Positions 26,238-35,170 of a stretch of 64,000 nucleotides of DNA are shown one piece after another; position 1 is the first letter of the stretch; each line of letters begins with the position of its first letter. Where the stretch lies: contig JAJEDJ010000036.1 of the NCBI GenBank assembly GCA_022821545.1, forward strand, positions 62,001 through 126,000. Reading direction: 5' to 3'. Below the pieces are notes generated by a model. That model was given only the letters and a program-made list of their open reading frames with translations. It was not told the DNA's origin and ran no database searches. A program made the translations under genes and the position numbers. Origin of the DNA: Caldilineaceae bacterium (GTDB lineage Bacteria; Chloroflexota; Anaerolineae; Caldilineales; Caldilineaceae).

Positions 26238-27440
26238 ATGCCACGCAAATTGAAGTTGGCCCTGATCGGTTTGGGTCGCCGCGGCCGCAGCTCCCACCTG
26301 CCGATCTATCCCAGAATGAAGGATGTGTTCGAGTTTGTCGCCGTCTGCGATAAGGAAGAGGATGTCCTGCGCGAAGTCGCAGCCGAGTACGGCGTCAACG
26401 CCTACACCAGCGTGCGCGAGCTGGTGGCCGGCGAGGAACTGGATGTCGTCGACGTCGTCGTTCCCGGCGACGCTCACCATCCCATCTGCTGCTACCTGGC
26501 CGAGAACGGCATTAACATCATCGTCGAAACGCCGGTCTCCGTCACCCGCCCCATGACCGACATGATGATCGAGGCCGCCGAGCGCAACAACGTCAAGCTG
26601 GAGGTGGCGGAAAACTACCACCGCGTCCCCATGGCCCGCTTCCAGGCCCAGGTGATCGCCTCCGGCATCATCGGCGAAGTGGGACGCATCTACCGCATCT
26701 TTCACGAAGGCGGTTACCACGGCATGAGCATGCTGCGCCTTCTCGCCGGCAGCCCCCCCAAGTCGATCCTCGGCATCACCCACGTGACCGACGTCGTGCC
26801 CATCATCGACCGCATGAAGCGCCACCATTCCCGGGAGAACTGCACCACCAGCTTCCTGGAGTTCGAAAACGGCGCCGCCGCCACCATGATCTACTCCAAT
26901 GTGATCCACGCCCGCTCTCTGGGCCGCAAGACCGTCGGCATCTCCCAGATCGATGGCGCCCGTGGCGCCATCGTCGAAGACACCGTCTACTTCACCGACC
27001 CCGCAACTTACCAGGACGGCGCCATCGCCGCCGCCTATGAGCCGCAGCGCTCATTCATCGAAGTCGAAGGCCGTCACGTCCTGGAGCGCATCAGCCTGGA
27101 ACTGCCCGACCGGGAGATCGTCTGGGAGAATCCCTACGCCCATCTCGGCATCGGCGAAAACAACGGGCGCGGCGTCGACATGGCCGATCAGTTCATGAGT
27201 ATCGCCAACGCCGTCCTTCACGATATCGAACCGACCTACGGAGTGCAGGAAGCCCGCCTCGATCAGGAAATGTCCCTGGCCGCCTCCGAATCGGCGCTCA
27301 TGAACAAGCAGCCGCTGGCCTTCCCTCTGCGCTCACCCTCCAAAGCCGAGGAGCAGATCCAGGAACGCTTCAAGGAGACCTACGGCTACGACTACACCGA
27401 CATCGAACCGCTGCTCGATGTCTTCTATCCCCGCCGCTGA
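26238..27440 (+). CDS. Gfo/Idh/MocA family oxidoreductase
   Basis: 400 aa NAD(P)-dependent oxidoreductase-family protein. Rossmann motif GLGRRGRSSH at about residues 12-21, then AVCDKEED. The EKP motif is replaced by ETP (IVETPVSVTRP), so the conserved lysine is missing. The C-terminal domain includes HEGGYHGMSMLRLL and ends beyond the usual length with a tail that resembles none of the catalytic motifs. AAAGGAAAC precedes ATG 26238. It is flanked by two cupins, a combination often seen in sugar catabolic operons. Substrate unknown. Confidence 0.85.
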   Translation: MPRKLKLALIGLGRRGRSSHLPIYPRMKDVFEFVAVCDKEEDVLREVAAEYGVNAYTSVRELVAGEELDVVDVVVPGDAHHPICCYLAENGINIIVETPVSVTRPMTDMMIEAAERNNVKLEVAENYHRVPMARFQAQVIASGIIGEVGRIYRIFHEGGYHGMSMLRLLAGSPPKSILGITHVTDVVPIIDRMKRHHSRENCTTSFLEFENGAAATMIYSNVIHARSLGRKTVGISQIDGARGAIVEDTVYFTDPATYQDGAIAAAYEPQRSFIEVEGRHVLERISLELPDREIVWENPYAHLGIGENNGRGVDMADQFMSIANAVLHDIEPTYGVQEARLDQEMSLAASESALMNKQPLAFPLRSPSKAEEQIQERFKETYGYDYTDIEPLLDVFYPRR

Positions 27441-27511
27441 GCATTACATTCTCTGGCAAGGCCGGCGAGCAGCTATAGTTGGCAACCGCCCTCGTGGAAA
27501 GGAACTGAACC

Positions 27512-27829
27512 GTGCAATTCCTGGATATCGAAAAGAAGGGAATCTCTCGCTACCTTCTCGACGCCGACGTGGAAGGCGAGCCGTTGCGAGTCCACATCTC
27601 GGAGGTCGAAGCCGGCCAGCGCTCCCATCCCCCTCACAGACACGGGGGCTTTGAAGCATTTTATATGATAGAAGGAGAGGGGACGCTGGAGATCGACGGG
27701 AAACGCCATCCACTGCGCGCCAACGAAGCGGTCGTTTTCGACCCGCACAAACTACATGGGCTGATCAACACCAGCCAGGCGCCCATGCGCTACATGGTCA
27801 TCATCCGCCCAGAAGAAAGCGACGACTGA
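27512..27829 (+). CDS. cupin-domain protein with metal-binding motif
   Basis: 105 aa. Motif 1 is intact: HPPHRHGGFEAFYMIEG gives two or three histidines and a glutamate; motif 2 ends in DPHKLHGLIN. The GTG start is supported by AAAGGAAC eight bases upstream. Its stop lies only three bases from the end of the convergent 898-residue gene. Catalytic (dioxygenase, isomerase) or regulatory roles cannot be distinguished. Confidence 0.8.
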   Translation: MQFLDIEKKGISRYLLDADVEGEPLRVHISEVEAGQRSHPPHRHGGFEAFYMIEGEGTLEIDGKRHPLRANEAVVFDPHKLHGLINTSQAPMRYMVIIRPEESDD

Positions 27830-27832
27830 GGT

Positions 27833-30529
27833 TCAAGAAAAATCAAGCTGCATCAGCAGATCCATGAACTGGATGCTCATCTTTTCCGAGCCCAGTTCCG
27901 TGCTGGAGTAGGGGTTGTCGAAGTGGAGGAAGCCGCTGGTCGGCTCCTCCTTTTCGTTTACGAGCAACGGTCCCTGCCAGCCAAAGTCGATGCTCTCGCC
28001 CCTCAGGCTGGTCAGGTGTACGCTGTCCTCGCCGAAAGTGATGTCAAGTGCCGTCACCTTCTCCACAAATTCGGCAAAGCTTCCGTCAATTTCAGCCCGA
28101 CCCATCTGTACGACCCAACTACTGTTTCGACCGTGCGAGCGCAACTCCCGATACGCGCTCTTGCCACTCTCGGTGAGCGTCAGCCCCGCTGAGGCCGTTA
28201 TCGCCAGATAACCTTCTCCGACACGGGCACACGCCCAGCCGTCCCGGAACTCGTGCTCGTCAAAGGCGTAAATCGGGAAATAGGCGTGGGTAAAGCCCAG
28301 CCAGTCATCCTCCGGCAGCCGGTGGACTGCCACCAGCAGATCCTTCCACTGGGCCGCCCGCGGCAGCACAACATTCCCGTGCCAGAAGTTCGGGCGGTGA
28401 GAGCCGTCCTCGCTGAGACAGGGCGGGTGGGTGACGAAAACGACAGCCTCCGGCGAAAGGGTGGCCTGCCAGATATGCTGCTGATAGCCGGATTCTCCAG
28501 GCCGGAAATCCTGGGCCGAACACAGCATATAGTCCGGCGTCTTGTAGGTGACCTTGTTGACCTCCCATTCGCCCTCTTCCCGGTCACACCAAGCCTCCAG
28601 TTGCCCCGCATGCCGTTCCCGGCTCCAGATCTCATCAGCCGGGTCGATTGCGATCGCCTCGATAACCGGCGGCAGCTGATAGTTCACGGCGCAGGCCAAG
28701 CTCACCGTTCCCCGGATGCTCCGGTTGAAGATCCCCTTGCCCCACAGCAGCCGCGTGACGCCCGATGTTGGTTCCCGAAAGGCATCCTTGATATAGGGCG
28801 CATAGGTGCGTCCGTGGCTGGAGCCGAACACCCCTTTGAAAGAGTTGACCGCCAGCCCGAAGAACATCTTGTCCAGCACAACTGCCGCCAGTTCACGCAC
28901 GTCGTCGTTCTCAGCCAAGTCGACCAGATGGCTCAGGGCCAGCACATCCTCCTCAAAATACGTGTTGGAGTCCCACTCCCGGAAACCGCCCGCGGCCCGC
29001 TTTCGCAGCCATGAAAGCGCACGTTCCTCACCCTTGGCGCGGTGTTCACTGCCTGTCAGGCCGGCATTCGCGAAGAGGTCGTCCGGCAACAGCTGGCCGG
29101 CCAGAATCTCGCAAGTGTGGAAAAGAATCTGATGGTTCTCCGACCAGAAGCACATCGCATCCGCGCCCGGCTGGTCCATCCAGTAACGGAACCCCTGGAA
29201 ACAGTTTTGCAGCGGTTCGACCAGCGACTGCGGAAACCCCTCCTCTTCAATGTAGCGTCCCGCCATGCCCAACAGGCCAACCAGATCAAAATCGCTGCAA
29301 TCGGCCCGCTCGTTTATAGAAGCAATGCAGTCAAGAATGACCTGCTCGTTGAGATTGTCCCACATGCCCAGCTCCATCGCCGCAATCTCTGCAAAGATGC
29401 TGCCCTCCGCGCCGCGGCGCGCGGCATTGAGCAGGGCCTCTCGCCGCCGTTGCGGGTAGGTGCCGTAGCGTTCAGTGGAATACTCACTGTTGCCGACGAT
29501 ATGAATATCCAGTCGGCGTTCAACGCGCAGGTCATTGACATAATAGTGCTCGGGATTGGGAAAGAGAAAGACTTCGTAATCGTCCTGCGGGAACTGGAAC
29601 GCGGTCCCCAGGACCACCTCCTCCCGCTGTTCGCCCTTCGTGTGGTGTTCGCTATAGATGCGCCCGCCTTTGCGCATCAACCGCAGCGCAAAATCGTCGG
29701 TCACCGGTTGGCCGTCCGGCCAGCGCACAGTCACCTTCGCATGGCGGCTGTAAACGTCTCTGTCCAGGTAGGCCTGGTCGAAGATCGACTCCAACGTCTG
29801 CCTCCTGTTTGCCGGCCGTACCGAAGTCGGGAGCAACACACGGAAGTCATCGAGTGAATTAGGGCCCTCAACTTTCAGATCTGTCAACTGCAGAGCCATG
29901 ACAAACGGGCATTCCCGCAACGCTACCGCCTCGAAACAGACCTTAACCTCGTTGCGTCCCTCCTTCATCTTCGCCGGGAAGGATACTGTTTCGGGCAGTT
30001 GGTGATGAAAATGCTCCACCCGGTGGCACTGTTCTTCGTTGACCCAGATGTCCGCCGGGCCGTTCGTCGTCAGGGCAAATGTAACTTCACACGCGCCGGG
30101 AACGTCCAGCACACAGTAGGCCCATGCTTGCAAGAAGTGAGGCGTATGCTGAAAAGTGGACACGTCTACAAAGTGGTCGTCAAGGCAGCGCACCACGCGC
30201 CACCTGGTCTCTTCGCGGTCAGGGACAAAACTGTGTCTCTCCAAGGCGCCGGCGAATACCTCCGGGGAGGCTGGGATCGCGCCCTCCAGACTGCTTCCGC
30301 CTGCTGCGGCCGCGGTTCTGACATCTGCGACAATCCGACTCTTATCGTCCGGACCCGTGTAACCGTCGACCTCTGCAATCGGCGTTGCCAGCGGCCCCGC
30401 CACCAGCCAGTCATGTACAAAGCCGGCCATCAGGGCGGATTCCTGCCAGACCGGGGTAGAAGACATTTGTCCCTCAGTCTCCGACTCTTTTGATTCTCCG
30501 GCTGGCTGAGCGTCCATCTCTGTGCCCAT
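27833..30529 (-). CDS. unrecognised 898-residue protein, possibly carbohydrate-active
   Basis: No family recognised. No signal peptide or membrane segment is seen, so it is probably cytoplasmic. Residues 1-30 are Glu/Ser-rich. The stretch from about 130 to 240 looks like a beta-sandwich (AWAYCVLDVPG, ADIWVNEEQ), similar in style to N-terminal modules of glycosidases. Residues 370-640 are helix-rich and suggest an alpha/alpha toroid, with FWSENHQILFHT and WDSNTYFEEDV as candidate active-site segments; the last 250 residues are again strand-rich. This layout (sandwich-toroid-sandwich) recalls polysaccharide lyases or family 60-100 hydrolases, but that is inference. ATG 30529 has GGAG upstream. 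It follows OppD in the same direction after a 139-base gap with a triple repeat. Confidence 0.6.
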   Translation of the reverse strand: MGTEMDAQPAGESKESETEGQMSSTPVWQESALMAGFVHDWLVAGPLATPIAEVDGYTGPDDKSRIVADVRTAAAAGGSSLEGAIPASPEVFAGALERHSFVPDREETRWRVVRCLDDHFVDVSTFQHTPHFLQAWAYCVLDVPGACEVTFALTTNGPADIWVNEEQCHRVEHFHHQLPETVSFPAKMKEGRNEVKVCFEAVALRECPFVMALQLTDLKVEGPNSLDDFRVLLPTSVRPANRRQTLESIFDQAYLDRDVYSRHAKVTVRWPDGQPVTDDFALRLMRKGGRIYSEHHTKGEQREEVVLGTAFQFPQDDYEVFLFPNPEHYYVNDLRVERRLDIHIVGNSEYSTERYGTYPQRRREALLNAARRGAEGSIFAEIAAMELGMWDNLNEQVILDCIASINERADCSDFDLVGLLGMAGRYIEEEGFPQSLVEPLQNCFQGFRYWMDQPGADAMCFWSENHQILFHTCEILAGQLLPDDLFANAGLTGSEHRAKGEERALSWLRKRAAGGFREWDSNTYFEEDVLALSHLVDLAENDDVRELAAVVLDKMFFGLAVNSFKGVFGSSHGRTYAPYIKDAFREPTSGVTRLLWGKGIFNRSIRGTVSLACAVNYQLPPVIEAIAIDPADEIWSRERHAGQLEAWCDREEGEWEVNKVTYKTPDYMLCSAQDFRPGESGYQQHIWQATLSPEAVVFVTHPPCLSEDGSHRPNFWHGNVVLPRAAQWKDLLVAVHRLPEDDWLGFTHAYFPIYAFDEHEFRDGWACARVGEGYLAITASAGLTLTESGKSAYRELRSHGRNSSWVVQMGRAEIDGSFAEFVEKVTALDITFGEDSVHLTSLRGESIDFGWQGPLLVNEKEEPTSGFLHFDNPYSSTELGSEKMSIQFMDLLMQLDFS

Positions 30530-30571
30530 AGATCGTTTACTCCGACTGTTTTATTCTCTTGATTGGATCAG

Positions 30572-30613
30572 GTGCAATGAAAAGAGTGCAATATAAAGAG
30601 TGCAATGCAAAGA
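30572..30613 (-). repeat. three tandem 14-bp repeats upstream of the 898-residue gene
   Basis: Units on the + strand: GTGCAATGAAAAGA (30572-30585), GTGCAATATAAAGA (30586-30599), GTGCAATGCAAAGA (30600-30613); 12 of 14 positions are constant. They sit 43 bases ahead of the - strand gene start, where a promoter or operator array would be expected. The - strand reading gives repeated TTGCAC, resembling -35 boxes. No spacers, so not CRISPR. Confidence 0.8.
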
Positions 30614-30668
30614 GGCCGCGGTACGCGACCTCCGATGAAGATTCCAGCGTAGAAACGGATTGAGACCG

Positions 30669-31751
30669 CTATTCGTACAATACGCAGCGGACCATGTGGC
30701 CGCCTTCCAGCTCCAGCAGAGGCGGGTTGCGCGTATCGCACACGCCGGCAATCGCTTTACGGCAGCGCGGGTGGAACGGACATCCTTCCGGGATCGAGTA
30801 AGGATCCGGAACCGAGCCGCGAATCGCAGTCAACTGACTGGTAATTCCCTGGGCCGACTTGCGTCCCAAGAGCGGGATTGAGCGAAGCAGGGCCTGCGTG
30901 TAAGGATGCTTGGGATCATAGAAAATGGTATCGACGTCGGCCATCTCCACCACTTCGCCCAGATACATGACCACCACATAGTCGACCATCTGCGCTATCA
31001 CGCCCAAGTCGTGCGTGATAAATATGATCGCCATCCCCAGTTCATCCTGCAGCTCGCGCATCAGCGTCAGAATCTGGGCCTGAGTGGTCACGTCGAGAGC
31101 CGTTGTCGGCTCATCGGCGATGAGCAAGCTAGGCCGGCAGGAGAGGGCCATCGCAATCATGGCGCGCTGCCGCATGCCGCCGCTCAACTGATGGGGATAG
31201 CGGTCAATTGTGCGTTCCGGCTGCGGCATGCCCACTCTGTTCAGCACGTCGATCGCCTGCGCGCGGGCCTCTTCCTTGTCGACGTCCTGGTGCAGGAGGA
31301 TCGCCTCAATGATTTGATTCCCAATCGTGTGAACGGGACTGAGCGAAGTCATCGGCTCCTGGAAGACCATCGAAATCTCGCCGCCGCGGATGGAACGGGC
31401 CTGCGTACCCATGGCGTCGATCTTGGTCATATCTATGACCTGATCGGTGACGCTGCCGTTATCCTGGTTTTGCAGGTGGAAGAGAACTTCGCCCTCGACC
31501 ACCCGTCCCGGGGAAGGAACAATCGCCATGATCGAGCGGGCTGTTATCGATTTGCCGCAGCCGCTTTCACCGACCAGGCCGACTGTCTGACCGCGACGTA
31601 CGGTGAAGTCAACTCCCTCCAACGCCCGCACAATTCCCTGTGCAAGGAAAAAGTGCGTCTTCAGCCCCTTAACTTCCAGGAGAAACTCTTGGGACTCGGC
31701 GGAGTCACCGCTGGCTGTCACACTGTCGATTTGCGCAGATGAAATTGTCAT
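30669..31751 (-). CDS. peptide-type ABC transporter ATP-binding protein (DppD/OppD family)
   Basis: 360 aa ATPase. Walker [10 protein letters not shown]-loop FQEPMTSL, signature LSGGMRQR, Walker B LLIADEP with TTALDVTTQ, switch His in FITHDLG, C-terminal [15 protein letters not shown] and GCPFHPRC. It follows a DppC gene on the same strand (117-base gap) but no OppF, DppB or binding protein is adjacent. It could supply the missing OppD for the operon at 5007-11768. The N-terminal 20 residues are a Ser/Gln-rich tail. ATG 31751 is used; the ribosome binding site is modest. Confidence 0.93.
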   Translation of the reverse strand: MTISSAQIDSVTASGDSAESQEFLLEVKGLKTHFFLAQGIVRALEGVDFTVRRGQTVGLVGESGCGKSITARSIMAIVPSPGRVVEGEVLFHLQNQDNGSVTDQVIDMTKIDAMGTQARSIRGGEISMVFQEPMTSLSPVHTIGNQIIEAILLHQDVDKEEARAQAIDVLNRVGMPQPERTIDRYPHQLSGGMRQRAMIAMALSCRPSLLIADEPTTALDVTTQAQILTLMRELQDELGMAIIFITHDLGVIAQMVDYVVVMYLGEVVEMADVDTIFYDPKHPYTQALLRSIPLLGRKSAQGITSQLTAIRGSVPDPYSIPEGCPFHPRCRKAIAGVCDTRNPPLLELEGGHMVRCVLYE

Positions 31752-31868
31752 GAGTGAAATCCGTTCTCTTCATGTACGAACATTCGTCATCCGGTTCCGA
31801 ATTCTTGGACATCCTACCGTATGCCAAGGCCTTCTTGATTCCCAATGGAACAAGATCTGCCTTTTAAG

Positions 31869-33059
31869 CTACTTGGCATATGGGTCGGCGGCGTCGCGAA
31901 TGCCGTCGCCGAGAAAATTGAAAGCCAGTACTGCCAGAACCACCGCCAGGCCAGGGGTCAAAACCCAAGGCGCAAGGGCGACGGAACGTAGATTCTGGGC
32001 CTCTTGCAGCAGAACGCCCCAACTGATGGCCGGCGCGCGCAGGCCCAGACCAATGAAACTCAGACCCGTTTCCGACAGAATAATGCCCGGAATCGCCAAT
32101 GTCAAGGACGCGATAATGTGGCTGAGGAACGAGGGTACCATGTGACGCAGTATAATGCGCATCTCGCTCGAACCGCAGAAGCGGGCCGCCATCACAAAAT
32201 CCTCTTCTCTCATACTCAGAAAACGCCCGCGCACAACCCGGGCCAGACCGGTCCAGCCTACGAACGAAAGAAGTATCGTTACGCCGAAGTATAAGCGCAC
32301 CACCGGCCAGTCGGCAGGCAGAGCCGCAGCCAGCGCCATGATCAGCGGAATCTCCGGAATCGAGCGGATGAACTCGATCAGCCGTTGAATGGCATTGTCA
32401 ATCGCCCCGCCATAGAAGCCGGAGATGCCCCCGAGCAGAATACCGATTACCAGGCTAATGACAACACTTACCAGACCAATGGTCAGCGAAATACGCGCGC
32501 CGTAACACAGCCGGGAGAACAGGTCGCGTCCCAGCCGGTCAGCGCCCATCAGGAAGATACCCTGCTCTTCATGGGGAACGTCCAACCCGTAGAGATGCCA
32601 GGTCGAAGGAAAACTGTCCCACATGTCGTATTCGGTTCCGCGCACGAAAAAGCGAATCGGATGAACCGTTGTCTCGTCTTCTTTGTAAATGTTGCGTAGG
32701 GTTTCGGGATCCCTCTCCCTGATGATTTTGTAGACAAACGGCCTGCGTAGATTCCCTTCCGCGTCTATAATCCGGATCTTCATGGGCGGCACAAACTTAT
32801 ACTTTACAAAGGACTGCTCCGGGTCGTACGGCGCCACGAATTCGGCAAAAGCCGCAATTCCATAAAGGATGATGACCAGAAATCCGGAGAGTACGGCCAT
32901 CCTGTGCTTGCGAAATCGCCACCACATCAACTGCGAGTATGATGCTACATAGATGTCTTCATCTTCGACTATGTCGGGATCGAGACTCGCGTCGTCTTCA
33001 TAGGTTTGGCCATCTTCTTCATCAGACCTGTCAATCCAGGAACGTTGCAGTGTCTCCAT
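31869..33059 (-). CDS. peptide-type ABC transporter permease (DppC/OppC family)
   Basis: 396 aa. An acidic cytoplasmic N-terminus (DRSDEEDGQTYEDDAS) precedes the first helix. The extracytoplasmic insertion of about 115 residues again has IIDAEGNLRRP and RERDPETLRN, matching the permease at 24626-25807. The core starts at GADRLGRDLFS; EAA loop MAARFCGSSEMRIILRH; C-terminus GDGIRDAADPY. ATG 33059 is chosen because GGAGG lies eight bases upstream; a longer frame to 33224 encodes an Arg-rich stretch with no support. No DppB partner is beside it. Confidence 0.92.
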   Translation of the reverse strand: METLQRSWIDRSDEEDGQTYEDDASLDPDIVEDEDIYVASYSQLMWWRFRKHRMAVLSGFLVIILYGIAAFAEFVAPYDPEQSFVKYKFVPPMKIRIIDAEGNLRRPFVYKIIRERDPETLRNIYKEDETTVHPIRFFVRGTEYDMWDSFPSTWHLYGLDVPHEEQGIFLMGADRLGRDLFSRLCYGARISLTIGLVSVVISLVIGILLGGISGFYGGAIDNAIQRLIEFIRSIPEIPLIMALAAALPADWPVVRLYFGVTILLSFVGWTGLARVVRGRFLSMREEDFVMAARFCGSSEMRIILRHMVPSFLSHIIASLTLAIPGIILSETGLSFIGLGLRAPAISWGVLLQEAQNLRSVALAPWVLTPGLAVVLAVLAFNFLGDGIRDAADPYAK

Positions 33060-33160
33060 GTACGGTCCTCCGGGTATCCGTTCTCCCTGGCAGGTACGGT
33101 ACCCCTGATCTGTGGTGTATGTCCGGCCTGACGTGCGTCTCCGGCGATTCTCCGGACTCC

Positions 33161-33174
33161 GACCAACTTTGGTC
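33161..33174. promoter_or_regulatory. operator-like dyad between prs and the DppC gene
   Basis: GACCAA-CT-TTGGTC is a perfect 6-bp inverted repeat with a 2-base centre, about 100 bases ahead of the - strand DppC start. A second dyad, GGTAC-G-GTACC, lies at 33093-33103. Both fall in the 189-base gap between the prs stop and DppC and could be regulator sites or weak terminator stems; no T-run follows. Confidence 0.3.
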
Positions 33175-33248
33175 CGCCGGTCTTGGTGCATGCCGGAAAC
33201 TCCCGTTGCAAAGGAGTCCCGCATGCGGCCGCTCCTGGACAGGCCTCG

Positions 33249-34199
33249 TTACATGAGTATTAGCTTCTTTGAAATGCTTCGACCCTGGTGGATGCGATTG
33301 ATAATATCGGCCAGCATCGGCGCAATCGACAGTACGACCACCTTGTCAGATCGTTTTTCCTGGGGAACGGGAAGTGTGTTGGAAACGACCAGCTTGGCGA
33401 TACGATCGTCGGACTGAAGATGCTCCAACGCTGAGGGCAGCAATACCGGGTGTGTGACCGCGAAGGCGGCAGTCCCCTCAGCTCCGGCTTCGTACAGGGC
33501 GTCAATCTGTTTGAGAACGCTGCCGCCGGCCATGATATCGTCGATTATAATCGGGCGGATACCGGCGATTTCGCCGACAACGTGCGTCGTCTCGGCAACG
33601 CTGACGCTCGTGCGCCGTTTGTGCATCACCACCAGAGGCAGATTGAGCAGCTGCGCATAGCGGCCCGCCAAGCTGGCACGGCCCACGTCCGGGCTCACAA
33701 TGGCCGCGTTTTCCCATTCTGGCTGCCGAAAATAGTCCGCCAGGATCGGCAGTGCGGAAAGCGGGTCGACGGGGATATTGAAAAAGCCCTGGATCGCCCT
33801 GGCATGGATATCTACAAATATGACGCGGTCCGCTCCCATCATCTCCAGCATATTGGCGATTACCCGGGCGCTGACCGACTCACGGCCATGCGCCATCCGC
33901 TCTTGACGGGCATAAGGAAAATAGGGCACCACCACGCTGACACTGTGGGCGCTCGCCCTCCGGAATGCGTCCAGATACAGCATCAACTCCATGACATGAT
34001 CATTCACCGGTTGGCAGCAGGACTGGACCAGAAAGATATCCTGATCACGCACAACCTCATCGATCATTACGTGTATCTCGCTGTCGGGCAGCCGGCGAGT
34101 CGTGGATTGACCGAGTTCCACCCCCAGAGTCTGAGCAATCTCCAGGGCCAGCTTTTTGTGAGCAGAACCGCTGAAGATGCGCAACGGGTGATACGACAC
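33249..34199 (-). CDS. prs: ribose-phosphate pyrophosphokinase
   Basis: Makes PRPP from ribose 5-phosphate and ATP for nucleotide, His and Trp synthesis; cytoplasmic. 316 aa, the family's usual length. Visible motifs: [10 protein letters not shown] at the N-terminus, the [10 protein letters not shown] catalytic flexible-loop region, [11 protein letters not shown] near the ATP site, SPDVG, and the PRPP-binding loop [10 protein letters not shown], in which the canonical DDxxDTxGT pattern is altered (Met-Ala where Asp-Thr is usual). GTG 34199 has AGGAGA upstream. It is read divergently from rdgB with its own good promoter. This is a housekeeping gene inserted among transport genes. Confidence 0.9.
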   Translation of the reverse strand: MSYHPLRIFSGSAHKKLALEIAQTLGVELGQSTTRRLPDSEIHVMIDEVVRDQDIFLVQSCCQPVNDHVMELMLYLDAFRRASAHSVSVVVPYFPYARQERMAHGRESVSARVIANMLEMMGADRVIFVDIHARAIQGFFNIPVDPLSALPILADYFRQPEWENAAIVSPDVGRASLAGRYAQLLNLPLVVMHKRRTSVSVAETTHVVGEIAGIRPIIIDDIMAGGSVLKQIDALYEAGAEGTAAFAVTHPVLLPSALEHLQSDDRIAKLVVSNTLPVPQEKRSDKVVVLSIAPMLADIINRIHQGRSISKKLILM

Positions 34200-34248
34200 A
34201 GCAGTTCTCTCCTGTCCAGGGGCGCTAAGGGGTCGCCTGAGGGTGCCT

Positions 34249-34261
34249 TCGCCGACGGCGA
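34249..34261. promoter_or_regulatory. palindrome in prs leader
   Basis: TCGCCG-A-CGGCGA, perfect 6-bp arms with a single central base, just downstream of the prs -10 box. It could be an operator or a leader stem. Confidence 0.3.
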
Positions 34262-34263
34262 GT

Positions 34264-34292
34264 ATGATAGCCCCTTACCAGCGAAATGGCAA
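34264..34292 (-). promoter_or_regulatory. sigma-70-type promoter for prs
   Basis: On the - strand TTGCCA (34292-34287), 17-base spacer, TATCAT (34269-34264), about 65 bases ahead of the GTG start. Five of six -35 bases and five of six -10 bases match consensus. Confidence 0.6.
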
Positions 34293-34307
34293 GAGACGGG
34301 GGCTCCT

Positions 34308-34336
34308 TTAACCAATCTGGCTTCGTTGTGTTATAT
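34308..34336 (+). promoter_or_regulatory. weak promoter candidate for rdgB
   Basis: TTAACC (34308-34313), 17-base spacer, TTATAT (34331-34336), 77 bases ahead of the rdgB start. Matches are partial; support is mainly position in the divergent gap. Confidence 0.3.
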
Positions 34337-34412
34337 CTGATTGTGTGACAGACGGCATGGTTGCCGGACAGCAGAACAGTTGGGAAACTCGCGATTCCTG
34401 GAGGGCAATTTG

Positions 34413-35012
34413 ATGGTCCGGAAATTATTGGTTGCGACACACAATCAGGGAAAACTCCTGGAGTACGGCAAGCTCCTGCAAGACCTGCCGCTGGCGCTCA
34501 CCTTTTTGGATGAAATTGGCGTCCGAGACGAGGTCGCAGAAACCGAGAATACCTTTGCCGGCAATGCCGTACTGAAGGCCTGGTACTACGCCGGCTTGAC
34601 CGGCCTGTGGACATGGGCCGACGACAGCGGCCTGGAGGTGGATGCCCTGCGGGGCGCCCCGGGCGTGCATTCCGCCCGCTATGCCGGCCCCGGCGCAACC
34701 GACCAGGACAGAAACGAGAAGCTGCTGAGGGAACTGCATTCCCATCCCCGCCCATGGACGGCCCGCTTCCAATGCGTGGTTGCCATTGCGCGGCCGACGG
34801 CCGCGCCCGAAACCTGCACAGGTATACTGGAGGGAACAATCACCAACTCTCCGCGAGGATCACACGGCTTTGGCTACGATCCCGTCTTCTTCCTGCCGGA
34901 CCACGGGCGTACATTGGCAGAGCTGTCAACCACGGTCAAAAACGAAGTCAGCCATCGGGGGCGGGCGTCAAGGCGCGCCAAAGAGTTGCTGCAGGACCTG
35001 CTGGAAAGTTAG
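34413..35012 (+). CDS. rdgB: non-canonical purine NTP pyrophosphatase, RdgB/HAM1 family
   Basis: Hydrolyses dITP, dXTP and ITP to monophosphates, cleaning the nucleotide pool; cytoplasmic. 199 aa, usual family length. Motifs: LVATHNQGKLLEY at the start (substrate-binding THN..K), DDSGLEVDALRGAPGVHSARYAG in the middle split by the conserved Asp and Arg, and SHGFGYDPVFF followed by SHRGRA near the C-terminus. ATG 34413 has GGAGGG upstream; an in-frame start at 34341 is rejected. It is divergent from prs, a sensible pairing for nucleotide metabolism. Confidence 0.92.
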   Translation: MVRKLLVATHNQGKLLEYGKLLQDLPLALTFLDEIGVRDEVAETENTFAGNAVLKAWYYAGLTGLWTWADDSGLEVDALRGAPGVHSARYAGPGATDQDRNEKLLRELHSHPRPWTARFQCVVAIARPTAAPETCTGILEGTITNSPRGSHGFGYDPVFFLPDHGRTLAELSTTVKNEVSHRGRASRRAKELLQDLLES

Positions 35013-35170
35013 CGGCATGCCTCGCTCGAAACTCTCCGGCGGGCGATTTCCCTCACTAAGGCGGACTTGTAACGAAGCGGAGATTGCACCTGCAACGCCT
35101 GGGGACAACCTGTGAACGGATTTGGACCCAACGCAGTCATGCCGCCGCTGGACACGCCAACATACCCTGG

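Noticed and set aside
30572-30613. Triple repeat as a CRISPR array
   Set aside because: Units are contiguous with no spacers and only 14 bases long, and no cas genes are present.
33060-33224. Arg-rich N-terminal extension of the DppC permease
   Set aside because: GGAGG before ATG 33059 marks the start; the extension resembles translated non-coding sequence.
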